Assembly: GCA_020403455.1 (NCBI GenBank)
Contig: JADBXP010000013.1
Span: 1-64,000, forward strand
DNA length: 64,000 bases
DNA from: Chitinophagaceae bacterium
GTDB lineage: Bacteria; Bacteroidota; Bacteroidia; Chitinophagales; Chitinophagaceae
Reading direction: 5' to 3'
The position numbers were made by a program, and so were the translations under genes. Under the pieces are notes generated by a model. That model had not been told where the DNA came from. It worked only from the letters and a program-made list of their open reading frames with translations, and did not search any database. The stretch's first letter is position 1. Each line of letters begins with the position of its first letter. Below are positions 18,113 to 26,955 of the stretch, piece by piece.

Positions 18113-19210
18113 TCAATACACTGTTTTTCGTTTACCACTTTCAAAGTCCCTGAAAATGAAGGAGCCCAGCTTATCGAGGGTAGCGAAGAAAGCCTTGCCC
18201 TGGTTGGTCTCAGTAAATTCCTGTACGAATGATTGCAGGTAGGGATCGGAAGCAATCATGAAAGTGGTGATGGGTATCTTTAGCTTCTTACATTGGGCAG
18301 CCAGGTTGATGCAACGGTTCACTACTTTTCTGTCGAGGCCAAAACTATTCTTATAATATTTACCACCGATTTTCAGGCAGGTTGGTTTGCCATCGGTGAT
18401 CATGAAGATCTGTTTGTTGTTGTTTTTTCTTCTGCGCAGGATATCCATCGCCAGTTCGAGCCCGGCCACCGTGTTGGTATGGTATGGACCAACCTGTAAA
18501 TAAGGCAAGTCTTTGATCTCAATGCTCCAGGCATCGTTACCGAAGACAACAATGTCGAGGGTATCTTTGGGATAGCGGGTAGTGATCAGTTCACTCAATG
18601 CCATGGCGACTTTTTTGGCAGGTGTGATGCGGTCTTCGCCATATAAGATCATGGAGTGAGAAATATCGATCATCAACACAGTGGAGGTTTGTGTAGCAAA
18701 ATCCTGCTCACGAATCTGCAGGTCGTCTTCTGCGAGCGAAAAAGAATCTACCCCATGGTTGATCTGTGCCTGTCGGATGCTGTCTGTAAAATCGATCTGG
18801 TGAAGGGCATCACCAAACTGGAAGGGGCGTCTATCTGCATTGGGTTCATCGCCCTGTCCGTTCTTTCTTGTCAGGTGCTGTCCGGGTTTGCTTTTCTTGA
18901 GTTTCCCAAAGATTTCCTCCAGACTTTTCTTGCGGATGGTCTGTTCCGATTTGCCGGTGATTTTGAATTCGCCGTTGACCGGATTTTCATCGAGGTAGCC
19001 ATTTTTTTTCAGGTCATCAATGAAATCACCCATGCCATATTGCTCATTGGTGAGCCGGTATTGCCTGTCCAGTTCATTCAACCAGCTCAATGCCTCACCC
19101 GCATCTCCATTCGTATAGGTCAGCAATTGCATGAAAATATTCAGCAACTGTTCAAAAGTTGACTTGCCGTCACCTGAAGGTGTATATTGAAAAAATCGTA
19201 CCGTGGACAT
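18113..19210 (-). CDS. vWA-domain protein partner of the AAA+ ATPase
   Basis: A 365-residue protein. The N-terminal third is helical and charged. A von Willebrand A domain begins about residue 175 with a complete MIDAS motif DISHSM (DxSxS), further metal residues in the GNDAW and TDGKP segments. In MoxR systems the vWA protein binds the substrate and the AAA+ partner remodels it. It is first in a two-gene unit with its own promoter, and is separated by a terminator from the DUF2723 gene upstream. Confidence 0.82.
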   Translation of the reverse strand: MSTVRFFQYTPSGDGKSTFEQLLNIFMQLLTYTNGDAGEALSWLNELDRQYRLTNEQYGMGDFIDDLKKNGYLDENPVNGEFKITGKSEQTIRKKSLEEIFGKLKKSKPGQHLTRKNGQGDEPNADRRPFQFGDALHQIDFTDSIRQAQINHGVDSFSLAEDDLQIREQDFATQTSTVLMIDISHSMILYGEDRITPAKKVAMALSELITTRYPKDTLDIVVFGNDAWSIEIKDLPYLQVGPYHTNTVAGLELAMDILRRRKNNNKQIFMITDGKPTCLKIGGKYYKNSFGLDRKVVNRCINLAAQCKKLKIPITTFMIASDPYLQSFVQEFTETNQGKAFFATLDKLGSFIFRDFESGKRKTVY

Positions 19211-19227
19211 GTAAGGGGAGATTACTG

Positions 19228-19235
19228 CAAAGATA
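19228..19235 (-). promoter_or_regulatory. -7 element of the vWA-AAA+ unit
   Basis: TATCTTTG on the minus strand, exact TAnnTTTG, 17 bases before the ATG at 19210. Confidence 0.6.
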
Positions 19236-19261
19236 CAACAATCCTACCCCCCTGTTAGTTG

Positions 19262-19297
19262 AAAAAAAAGGAGTCCGACTTTCGTGGACTCCTTTTT
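19262..19297 (-). terminator. rho-independent terminator of the DUF2723 gene
   Basis: A 12-bp stem (19265-19276 with 19286-19297, core GGAGTCC/GGACTCC, 9-base loop) followed on the minus strand by Ts (eight in a row at 19262-19269, part of them in the stem). It starts 21 bases after the DUF2723 stop codon. Confidence 0.85.
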
Positions 19298-19318
19298 GAC
19301 GTTCGTTAACGACATGAA

Positions 19319-22300
19319 TTATTTGGCCGGACTATCCACCGGGCGCATGGCCTTTCCGGGAATGATGATCCGGTTGGTGGTATCGGGTGCTTCCATTTGA
19401 CTCAGCCGGCTAAGAAGTTCTTCTGCCATATAAATTTCCTGCTCCATGAATTCACGCTTGCTTGCTTTGAGAGATTCATAGTATTGCATTTGCTGCTGCA
19501 GGTCTTTCTTCACGGCAGTACTTACTTTTTTGGCGAGGGCAGAATCACCTGCCTGGATACAGGCTTGCATGAACAGTAGAGAATTTCTGTTGTGAATATT
19601 AAATCGATTGGTTAACCCATAAGGGAAGTTTGACTCATTCAACATCTTATCTGCTTTCTGTACAGCTTTTTTGGCTTCCTCGAATCTGCCTTCTGCTGCC
19701 AGACTCAATGCCAGCTCTGCATAGGCTGTTCTCAATGCACCCAGGTGGCGTCTGTTCTCTTCATCGAAATAAACACCTGCTTTGTCTGCATTGCCAAACA
19801 CAAACTTATTCATCATCTTATCCTGTGCCCAGTTGGTATTGAATTCACTTCCTTTCACCGGAACCAGTCGATAAGTCAAACCATCTCTGCGGATGTAAGG
19901 ATCGAGTCCGAGATCGGTACCCGGATTGGTAAAGTAGATGGGGCGTTTCCAGTGATTGGCTGCAATGATGTTGAGCAGGGCCAGGTCATTTTTGGCGAGA
20001 CCATTCTTTGGAATTTCAAAACGCACTTCGCTTAAAACGCTGTCACGGTCATTCACGGTACCATTCTTTTTCACCAGATCAACATCTACAGGGATGGCCA
20101 TTTTGCGAACGGGGAAGGTATTGAAGAACCCTTCATCGCGGCCTTCTACTGTTTTGTCTTTGTCATCGCTGCCAACATAATTGCGCATCACGTCTTCGAG
20201 GTCATAATAGCGGTCTTCCGGAATAGAAGCTACCGGGTTATAGAATACATAATCGCGCTTAGATCCTTCAATTTGTTGTCTGCTCCAGATCACATCGATA
20301 GAATCACTCTGGTTGACTTTGTAGCGTAGCTGGTTGATGTACCAGTCGATACCGAGTAAGCTAAAGTTAACTACACGTACATCCGGACGCACGCCTTCTA
20401 CTTCCTGGGCGTACCAGAGTGGGTAGGTATCGTTGTCACCATAACTGAAGAGTATGGCATTGGGGGCGCAGCTTTCGAGGTAGTCGCGTGCCAGGTCGCC
20501 GGGTAATTTCTTCTGACTGCGGTCATGGTCGTCCCATTCCTGTTGTGCCATCAATGCGGGAACGGCAACGAGACAAAGCAGGGTAGCCAGTGTGGCTGCC
20601 ACCGCTTTCGACATTTTTCGGGAGAGCCAGTCATTCACTTGCATCACACCCAGACCGATCCACACGGCGAAAGCATAGAAGCTTCCCACATAAGCGTAGT
20701 CACGTTCCCTGGGTTGATTACCGGGCTGATTCAGGTAGAGCACGATAGCGATTCCGGTAAAGAAGAAAAGCAACACATTGATCCACGCGTCTGCTTCATG
20801 GCGACGGAAATGGAAGAAGAGTCCCAGTAATCCAAGAATCAGTGGCAACATAAACAGGCGATTGTGTGCCTTGTTGTTTTTGAGACTCTCGGGCATTTTA
20901 TTTTGGTCGCCATAGATGATGTTATCAATGGGGGTGATACCGGTGATCCAGTTGCCATCGCGCAGATTGGCTACATAGAATCCCTGGTTGTCATTTTGCT
21001 TGCCGGAGAAATTCCACATGAAATAGCGGAAGTACATGAAGTAAACCTGGTAGGAAGTAAAGAAAGACAGGTTATCACGCTGCGTTGGTTCGGCATCATA
21101 GGAGCCATCTTTGTTTTTACCGATACCCAGCACCTGAGCATAATAATCTGCATGGTATTGATCGTTGCTGGCATCCCACACACGGGGGAATACCATTTTA
21201 TCTTCAGCGCGGTACATGTATTTTTTGTCCTCTCCTATCTCCACATATTTATCGCCTGACTTTTGGTAGCGCATGCCGTTGTTCTTGAGAGAATATGGAC
21301 GGGCAGTGAATTTGGCACCATATACGAGCGGGAAATCTCCATATTGATCGCGGCCTAGATAGCCAACCAGACTCATGGGATTATCAACATTGTACATATC
21401 CACGGAAGGATCTGCATTGCTGCGGAGCATGGTAGTAACATAAGAACTATATCCGATCAGGAGGAAGACAATGCTCCACAGAGCCAGGGTAAGGTACTGC
21501 CAACCTCTTTTGGCTGCCTGCATAAGACCAAAACGTATGGCTAATCCCAGCAACACGAAGAAGAAAGCGAAGCCGGCAAAGAAGGGCAATCCGAAACTAT
21601 TGACAAACACACGGTCAAAATAACCGGCGGCTTTGATGGAATAGGGTATAACTACAAATAAGGTGAAACCAAGAATCATGCAGGAAAGGAGGAAGAAGAT
21701 GTAGGTGCCACCATAGATCTCCTTTTTTTCCTTGTTGTATTTTTCCAAGAGGAAGAATATGCCAAAAGCAACAATGGCACCCAACATTACAAGGGCAGCC
21801 ATGGTACCATCGAGGGGGACTTCTTCACTGGCTTCGGAATTTGCAATGAAGAGTGCACCGACCACACCCAGAACGGCGCCAATGGCAAGTAGTCGGAAGA
21901 ACCAGGAGCGGAGCATGGCATAAGGGAAGCGTTCTCTGCGACGGAAATAGTACACCATCACTATCGCGGGTATGGTAAGTAGGTTCAAGAGGTGAACGCC
22001 GATGGAGAGACCCATCAAGAAGAAGATGAAAACGATCCAACGATCTGCACCGGGCTCATCGGCATGGGCTTCCCATTTCAGGATGGACCAAAATACGATG
22101 GCGGTGAAGAAAGAGGAAAGGGCATATACTTCCCCTTCTACTGCACTGTACCAGAAGGAGTCGCTAAAGGTATAAGCTAGTGCTCCAACAGCACCGGCAC
22201 CCATGATGGTCCATACCTGGGAAGCAGTGAGGGTATCTGAAATCTTTACCCCGGCGATGCGGCGGGCAAAATGGGTGATCGTCCAGAACAGGAATAGTAT

Positions 22301-22567
22301 GGTAAATCCACTGGCGAGGGCACTCATGATGTTCACTGCTCGGGCAGCGGTCATGGGGTCATCCCCAAATGCAACGATGAAAACTCGTCCCAACAATACG
22401 AAGAGTGGGGCTCCCGGTGGGTGTGGAATCTGTAACTTAAAACAGCTGCTGACAAACTCGCCACAATCCCAAAAACTACCGCCCGGTTCGGCGGTCATTA
22501 CATACACTGTACAGGCAATCAGGCAGACAGCCCAGCCTACCAGGTTGTTGATCTTGTTAAACTGCAT
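19319..22567 (-). CDS. DUF2723 membrane protein (PMT-like)
   Basis: A 1082-residue protein with about a dozen hydrophobic segments in the first 620 residues and a long soluble C-terminal region with helical repeats (TPR-like). The opening NNLVGWAVCLIACTVYVMTA then EPGGSFWDCGEFVSSCFKLQIPHPPGAPLF is the hallmark of DUF2723: the acidic WDCGEF loop resembles the catalytic loop of protein O-mannosyltransferases. In Bacteroidota it may glycosylate exported proteins; that is inference. It has a consensus -7 element and a strong terminator, so it is monocistronic. Confidence 0.88.
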   Translation of the reverse strand: MQFNKINNLVGWAVCLIACTVYVMTAEPGGSFWDCGEFVSSCFKLQIPHPPGAPLFVLLGRVFIVAFGDDPMTAARAVNIMSALASGFTILFLFWTITHFARRIAGVKISDTLTASQVWTIMGAGAVGALAYTFSDSFWYSAVEGEVYALSSFFTAIVFWSILKWEAHADEPGADRWIVFIFFLMGLSIGVHLLNLLTIPAIVMVYYFRRRERFPYAMLRSWFFRLLAIGAVLGVVGALFIANSEASEEVPLDGTMAALVMLGAIVAFGIFFLLEKYNKEKKEIYGGTYIFFLLSCMILGFTLFVVIPYSIKAAGYFDRVFVNSFGLPFFAGFAFFFVLLGLAIRFGLMQAAKRGWQYLTLALWSIVFLLIGYSSYVTTMLRSNADPSVDMYNVDNPMSLVGYLGRDQYGDFPLVYGAKFTARPYSLKNNGMRYQKSGDKYVEIGEDKKYMYRAEDKMVFPRVWDASNDQYHADYYAQVLGIGKNKDGSYDAEPTQRDNLSFFTSYQVYFMYFRYFMWNFSGKQNDNQGFYVANLRDGNWITGITPIDNIIYGDQNKMPESLKNNKAHNRLFMLPLILGLLGLFFHFRRHEADAWINVLLFFFTGIAIVLYLNQPGNQPRERDYAYVGSFYAFAVWIGLGVMQVNDWLSRKMSKAVAATLATLLCLVAVPALMAQQEWDDHDRSQKKLPGDLARDYLESCAPNAILFSYGDNDTYPLWYAQEVEGVRPDVRVVNFSLLGIDWYINQLRYKVNQSDSIDVIWSRQQIEGSKRDYVFYNPVASIPEDRYYDLEDVMRNYVGSDDKDKTVEGRDEGFFNTFPVRKMAIPVDVDLVKKNGTVNDRDSVLSEVRFEIPKNGLAKNDLALLNIIAANHWKRPIYFTNPGTDLGLDPYIRRDGLTYRLVPVKGSEFNTNWAQDKMMNKFVFGNADKAGVYFDEENRRHLGALRTAYAELALSLAAEGRFEEAKKAVQKADKMLNESNFPYGLTNRFNIHNRNSLLFMQACIQAGDSALAKKVSTAVKKDLQQQMQYYESLKASKREFMEQEIYMAEELLSRLSQMEAPDTTNRIIIPGKAMRPVDSPAK

Positions 22568-22592
22568 AAAACGATGATTGATTTCGTGATTG

Positions 22593-22600
22593 CAAACTTA
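22593..22600 (-). promoter_or_regulatory. -7 element of the DUF2723 gene
   Basis: TAAGTTTG on the minus strand fits TAnnTTTG, 25 bases before the ATG at 22567. Confidence 0.5.
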
Positions 22601-22690
22601 CCTTTTTAATGGTAAACGGGGAAATGAAGAGTTGCTAAAGTTTTACCCCGGGGAAAGCATGTGTCAGACCCCTGTTCCTTAAAACTATCC

Positions 22691-22698
22691 TATCTTTG
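22691..22698 (+). promoter_or_regulatory. -7 element of mtaB
   Basis: TATCTTTG fits TAnnTTTG exactly and ends 6 bases before the mtaB ATG at 22705, so the transcript probably starts at or just before the start codon. Confidence 0.6.
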
Positions 22699-22704
22699 CG
22701 CCCC

Positions 22705-23973
22705 ATGGAAACACCCGGCAGCATAGCATTTCATACCCTGGGCTGTAAATTGAACTTTTCGGAGACCTCTACCCTTGCGCGATTGGTGGAAAGGGATGGT
22801 TTTACCCGTAGAGATTTCGATGAAAAGGCAGATATCTATGTTATCAACACTTGCTCCGTGACAGAGAATGCGGACAAGGAATGTCGCCAGCTGGTAAGAC
22901 GCATCCGCCGCCGCTCTCCGGAAAGTTTTGTGGTAATCACCGGCTGCTATGCCCAACTTCAACCCGAAGCCATCGCTGCCATGGAAGGAGTAGACCTGGT
23001 GCTGGGTGCTGCTGCTAAGTTCAACCTGACCGATCACCTCAAGAATCTTTCCCGAACGGGTTCAGCTCGTATCTGCAGTTGCGATATTGATGAGGTGCAA
23101 GACTTCCACACTGCTTTTTCTCAGCAAGACAGAACCCGAACTTTTTTGAAGGTGCAGGATGGTTGTGATTATTCCTGTACTTTCTGTACCATACCCATGG
23201 CAAGGGGTCGAAGCAGAAGTCAGACCATTCCCAAAGTATTGGAGCAGGTAGAGCACCTTGCCAAAGAAGGGGTACAGGAGATTGTGCTAACAGGTGTCAA
23301 CCTGGGTGATTTTGGTATCAGTCCGGAGGGCAAGCGCACCCATCAGTTTGCGGAGTTGGTGAAAGCACTTGACCAACAGGCCGCTGTTCCGCGCTTCAGG
23401 ATTTCTTCCATTGAACCTAACCTACTACATCCGGAGATCATTGAAACTGTAGCTGCCAGTTCCTGTTTCATGCCGCATTTTCATGTTCCGCTGCAAAGCG
23501 GCAGCAACACCATACTGGCATCCATGCGCCGCAGGTACCGCCGGGAGTTGTATGCCGAACGGGTTGCACACATCAAATCATTGATGCCGCATGCGGCCAT
23601 TGGTGTTGATGTTATTGTTGGCTATCCCGGAGAAGATGAAAAAGCGTTCCGGGAGACTGCCGATTTTCTGCAGGATTTGGACATAACCTATCTGCATGTT
23701 TTCACTTATTCAGAAAGGGAGAATACACCGGCGGCAGAGATGACTCAGGTAGTTCCTGTCGCTGAACGCAATCAACGCAATAAGATTTTGCGCCACTTAT
23801 CGTATCGAAAACAAATGGTTTTCCAGGAGGCATTTACCGGCAGCACCAGAAAAGTTTTGTGGGAAGACCATGAAAAGGAAGGCATGATGGAAGGATATAC
23901 AGATAATTATATCCGGGTAAAAACGCCCTATCGCCGGGAATGGGCCAATAAAATCATGGATTGGACGATTTGA
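22705..23973 (+). CDS. mtaB: tRNA threonylcarbamoyladenosine methylthiotransferase MtaB
   Basis: A 422-residue radical-SAM methylthiotransferase making ms2t6A37 in tRNAs reading ANN codons. Order: N-terminal MTTase domain with FHTLGCKLNFSE, NTCSVTENADKEC and GCYAQLQPE (three Cys binding one cluster), radical-SAM domain with CDYSCTFCTIP (CxxxCxxC) around residue 150, and a C-terminal TRAM-like end. The QTIPKVLEQVEHL and ITYLHVFTYSERENTPA stretches fit MtaB rather than MiaB or RimO. Start 22705 is supported by the adjacent -7 element; an in-frame ATG at 22696 would lie within that element. Its stop abuts the convergent UpxY stop. Confidence 0.88.
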   Translation: METPGSIAFHTLGCKLNFSETSTLARLVERDGFTRRDFDEKADIYVINTCSVTENADKECRQLVRRIRRRSPESFVVITGCYAQLQPEAIAAMEGVDLVLGAAAKFNLTDHLKNLSRTGSARICSCDIDEVQDFHTAFSQQDRTRTFLKVQDGCDYSCTFCTIPMARGRSRSQTIPKVLEQVEHLAKEGVQEIVLTGVNLGDFGISPEGKRTHQFAELVKALDQQAAVPRFRISSIEPNLLHPEIIETVAASSCFMPHFHVPLQSGSNTILASMRRRYRRELYAERVAHIKSLMPHAAIGVDVIVGYPGEDEKAFRETADFLQDLDITYLHVFTYSERENTPAAEMTQVVPVAERNQRNKILRHLSYRKQMVFQEAFTGSTRKVLWEDHEKEGMMEGYTDNYIRVKTPYRREWANKIMDWTI

Positions 23974-24504
23974 TCAGAGCACAGGACTGATGAATTCTGC
24001 AGGGAATTCTACGATCATTACCTGACCCAGACTTTCCAACCGAACATATACTTTCTTTTTTCCGCCCCGCACAACAGTTCCCTCATTGTCCATGAAAACA
24101 CCATGGTGAACCATAACCCGCATGTCTTCTTTGAAGCCCTCTTCTGAAATCACTGACAGTGCCGCAGTTTTTTCTCCCAGGTATTTGCGGATTAGATCGA
24201 TTTCTTCATCGCGAATGATGGCCGGCTTTCCCAGATAATACACAAAATTCAGGACCCCTTCCGTTGAGAGTACTTTGACACGTTCTGTTGCATCTATATG
24301 AACGAATACATAGGAACGGAACAAGGGTTCTTCGATGATTTTTTTTCTATCCGACCATTGACGCTCTGATTTTTGAACCGGGCACCAGCTGGTGATTCCC
24401 TTGCGAATCAGCACAGAATCGATCTTCTTTTCCCAACGGGGTTTGGTATAAACTGCAAGCCATTGCTTGACCAGTGTGTTGTTTTTTTGGGGGGCGTTGT
24501 CCAT
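23974..24504 (-). CDS. UpxY-like NusG-family transcription antiterminator
   Basis: A 176-residue protein with a NusG N-terminal domain: KQWLAVYTKPRWEKKIDSVL at the start, CPVQKSERQWSDRKKIIEEPLF and RSYVFVHID, then a C-terminal KOW-like domain from about residue 120 (MRVMVHHGVFMDNEGTVVRG). Specialised NusG paralogs of this type (UpxY/LoaP/RfaH-like) relieve pausing in long polysaccharide operons in Bacteroidota. Here no capsule cluster is next to it; it lies 20 bases downstream of the prc gene, so its target may be elsewhere. Stop codons of this gene and mtaB are directly adjacent. Confidence 0.82.
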   Translation of the reverse strand: MDNAPQKNNTLVKQWLAVYTKPRWEKKIDSVLIRKGITSWCPVQKSERQWSDRKKIIEEPLFRSYVFVHIDATERVKVLSTEGVLNFVYYLGKPAIIRDEEIDLIRKYLGEKTAALSVISEEGFKEDMRVMVHHGVFMDNEGTVVRGGKKKVYVRLESLGQVMIVEFPAEFISPVL

Positions 24505-24524
24505 ACCGAAAAAAAATCCTGTAA

Positions 24525-26687
24525 TTAACGATTTTTAACCAAGGTATTTTTTTCTGCATCTGCCAATTGACTGATTACCCGAACACCTTCTTCGATGTGC
24601 AGGTCTTTGCGCAGGGATCTGATCCAGGCAGCATAGAAATCGGACTTCGACTTATCGGGGTGGTTCAGGAATTTATCTTTTTCAGACTCCAGGTATTCGA
24701 TGGTCATTTCTCCGGACAATGTTAACAGGGTATTGTTCTGGCTGGCTGTCTGCTGAATTTGTTTTTGCTTTTTCTGATAGCTATCCAATTGCAGGGAAGG
24801 AGGCATTTCATTGTTTTTTGACAGCCAGATCAAGTTGTCTTTTAATAAATTAAAGCTAGGATTGCTGCTGATGGCTTTGTTTTCTTTTGCTATAATAGCA
24901 TCCAGCGTTTCTCTTTTCCCCCAGGGCTCATATTGGGCTCGGGGAATTTCATCCCAGGGCAATGCTTCCCGCATATCTTTTTCCCGCACTTTGTAATATT
25001 CATAGGGATCGGGAAGAATGATATCGGGAACGATTCCCTTCAACTGCGTTGAGCCGCCATTCACCCGGAAGAACTTCTGGAAGGTTAAAGTCATGGCTCC
25101 CTGATCGGTTCTAAAAGATGAAAAATCATTTCTGCTACCGAAGGGTACCTGACGTTGAACTGTTCCTTTACCGAAAGTGGAGGAACTTCCTATGATGATA
25201 CCTCTGTTATAGTCTTGAATAGCACCCGCAAAAATCTCACTGGCGCTGGCGCTGAATTGATTCACGAGAACAGCCAGTGGGCCATTGTATAAAATTCTGT
25301 CATCACTGTCATACCAGGTGCGTTGATCTACATTACCGGAACGATCTTTCACTTGTACGATGGGTCCGGATTTGATGAAGAGACCTACCATCTTAACTAC
25401 TTCGTACAGAGATCCGCCACCGTTCGTACGAATATCGATGACTATGCCATCTACTTTTTCTGCCTTAAGCTTTTGCAGTTCAGCAGCAATATCTGCCGCA
25501 CAATGATAACCATTGGCATCTTCAAAATTGGAATAGAAATCGGGAAGCAGGATATACCCCACTTTTTTATCTCCCTGACGAATAACAGCACTGCGCGCCA
25601 GGCCCTGGTCTTGATTTACTTTTTCCCGGATCAGTGAAACCACTTTGATGGTACCATCTTCTTTTTTAAGTGTCAGACGAACTTCAGTGCCTTTGTTTCC
25701 ACGAATGAGTTTAACTGCATCTTCGGTTGCATAAGCGGTAACATCTACGGGCTCTTCATTGCCTTGTGCCACTTTGATGATGACATCGTTCACCACGATT
25801 TGACCGGACTTATACGCTGCCCCACCGGTAATGATACTGGCAATCTTGATGCCATAATCATCTTTGGTGAGTTGTGCTCCGATACCAAAAAACTCATTGC
25901 TCATGCGCTCATCGAAAGCGCGCTTTTCTACCGGAGCGAGGTAATCGCTGTGCGGGTCCATGAGGTTGGTGATGGTATTCAGGTAGGTACTGAAGCGCAC
26001 TTCTTCTTTGAAAGTACTGCGAATGCGCCCATAGTTATCGTTCATCAGTTTCAAAACCTGTTCACGTGCTTTTCTTTCCAGGGCAGAATCGGGTAACACC
26101 TTGAAGTCTTTCTGGTCTTTGTTTTTTTCACGCTGCTCGATCAGATCGGCATATCGTTCCAGTGCGAAATATTTCAACTTTTTCCTCCAGCGGTCTTTTC
26201 GCTCAGCTTCTGTTTTTACGAACGGAATTTTTTCTCCATCGGGTTCCCCTGTTTCGGCAACTGAAAAATCAAATGGATTGCGGAGAATTTCTTGGTAGAT
26301 GCCTGCACATTCTTCCAGGAGGCGATTGTACATAGCACTGACTGCAGGCAGGAAGGAGATGGGTTCACCAAGGATCTCATTGTCCAGTCTGGTTTCAAAT
26401 ACCTTCAGTGAGTCGATGTCTTTCTGCAAAAACATGGTTTTATCGCCATCGAGTTGATCCAGGAAGCGATTGAAGACCAGACGGGAAAATTTATCGTCAA
26501 TGTTCTTGGGATCATAATGTTGTTCTTGGAGCACTCTGCCCACTTCTTTCAGCAATTGCTGACGGGGATTCGATGGCTCCAGCATTCCAAGTGAGGAGTT
26601 TCTAAAGGCGAAAAACAAAGCGCCGAAGCACACCATTGCCAACAACAACCATTTTTTACTCATCATAAAGTCAACAATTTTTTTCAT
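24525..26687 (-). CDS. prc: carboxy-terminal processing protease (Prc/Tsp, S41)
   Basis: A 720-residue periplasmic serine protease. An N-terminal anchor or signal segment (WLLLAMVCFGALFFAF) precedes the Prc N-terminal domain, a PDZ domain (about 255-340, FFGIGAQLTKDDYGIKIASI) and the S41 catalytic core with GIVIDIRTNGGGSLYEV, Ser483 in FSASASEIFAG and Lys507 in TFGKGTVQR, the Ser-Lys dyad spaced as in E. coli Prc. A C-terminal Prc-specific helical domain follows. Length is near the 680 of E. coli Prc. Start 26687 chosen over the longer frame for the membrane segment. Confidence 0.9.
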   Translation of the reverse strand: MKKIVDFMMSKKWLLLAMVCFGALFFAFRNSSLGMLEPSNPRQQLLKEVGRVLQEQHYDPKNIDDKFSRLVFNRFLDQLDGDKTMFLQKDIDSLKVFETRLDNEILGEPISFLPAVSAMYNRLLEECAGIYQEILRNPFDFSVAETGEPDGEKIPFVKTEAERKDRWRKKLKYFALERYADLIEQREKNKDQKDFKVLPDSALERKAREQVLKLMNDNYGRIRSTFKEEVRFSTYLNTITNLMDPHSDYLAPVEKRAFDERMSNEFFGIGAQLTKDDYGIKIASIITGGAAYKSGQIVVNDVIIKVAQGNEEPVDVTAYATEDAVKLIRGNKGTEVRLTLKKEDGTIKVVSLIREKVNQDQGLARSAVIRQGDKKVGYILLPDFYSNFEDANGYHCAADIAAELQKLKAEKVDGIVIDIRTNGGGSLYEVVKMVGLFIKSGPIVQVKDRSGNVDQRTWYDSDDRILYNGPLAVLVNQFSASASEIFAGAIQDYNRGIIIGSSSTFGKGTVQRQVPFGSRNDFSSFRTDQGAMTLTFQKFFRVNGGSTQLKGIVPDIILPDPYEYYKVREKDMREALPWDEIPRAQYEPWGKRETLDAIIAKENKAISSNPSFNLLKDNLIWLSKNNEMPPSLQLDSYQKKQKQIQQTASQNNTLLTLSGEMTIEYLESEKDKFLNHPDKSKSDFYAAWIRSLRKDLHIEEGVRVISQLADAEKNTLVKNR

Positions 26688-26813
26688 GGGAAGTCTCAAA
26701 AATAATTGAAAAAAACCATAGGCAGGGGCCGTTAAAAGCAATTAACAAAGGTTTGGAATGAGAAATCAGGAAAAAGGGTTGTAAAATATTCAATGAAAAA
26801 AGAGGATTTATTG

Positions 26814-26821
26814 TATTTTTG
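26814..26821 (+). promoter_or_regulatory. -7 element of the tRNA-His gene
   Basis: TATTTTTG fits TAnnTTTG and ends 11 bases before the 5' end of the tRNA, a normal spacing for a short precursor. Confidence 0.55.
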
Positions 26822-26832
26822 CAGCCGAAAAC

Positions 26833-26907
26833 GGAGAGCGTAGCTCAGTTGGTTAGAGCGTCAGTTTGTGGCACTGAAGGCCGGGGGTTCGAGACCCCTC
26901 GTTCTCC
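26833..26907 (+). tRNA. tRNA-His (anticodon GTG)
   Basis: A full cloverleaf is visible: acceptor GAGAGCG (26834-26840) pairs with CGTTCTC (26900-26906, one G-U), D arm GCTCAGTTGGTTAGAGC, anticodon arm TCAGT-TTGTGGC-ACTGA with GTG, and T arm with GGTTCGAGAC. The extra G at 26833 faces C73 at 26907, so G-1, the identity element of tRNA-His, is genomically encoded. CCA is not encoded. Confidence 0.95.
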
Positions 26908-26912
26908 CTCCC

Positions 26913-26943
26913 AACCTACAGGCACAACTTGTAGGTTTTTTTT
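26913..26943 (+). terminator. rho-independent terminator after tRNA-His
   Basis: Stem AACCTACA (26913-26920) with TGTAGGTT (26930-26937), 9-base loop, then a run of Ts to 26943. It lies between the tRNA and the DUF445 start 12 bases later. Confidence 0.85.
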
Positions 26944-26955
26944 ATACCAATTTGT

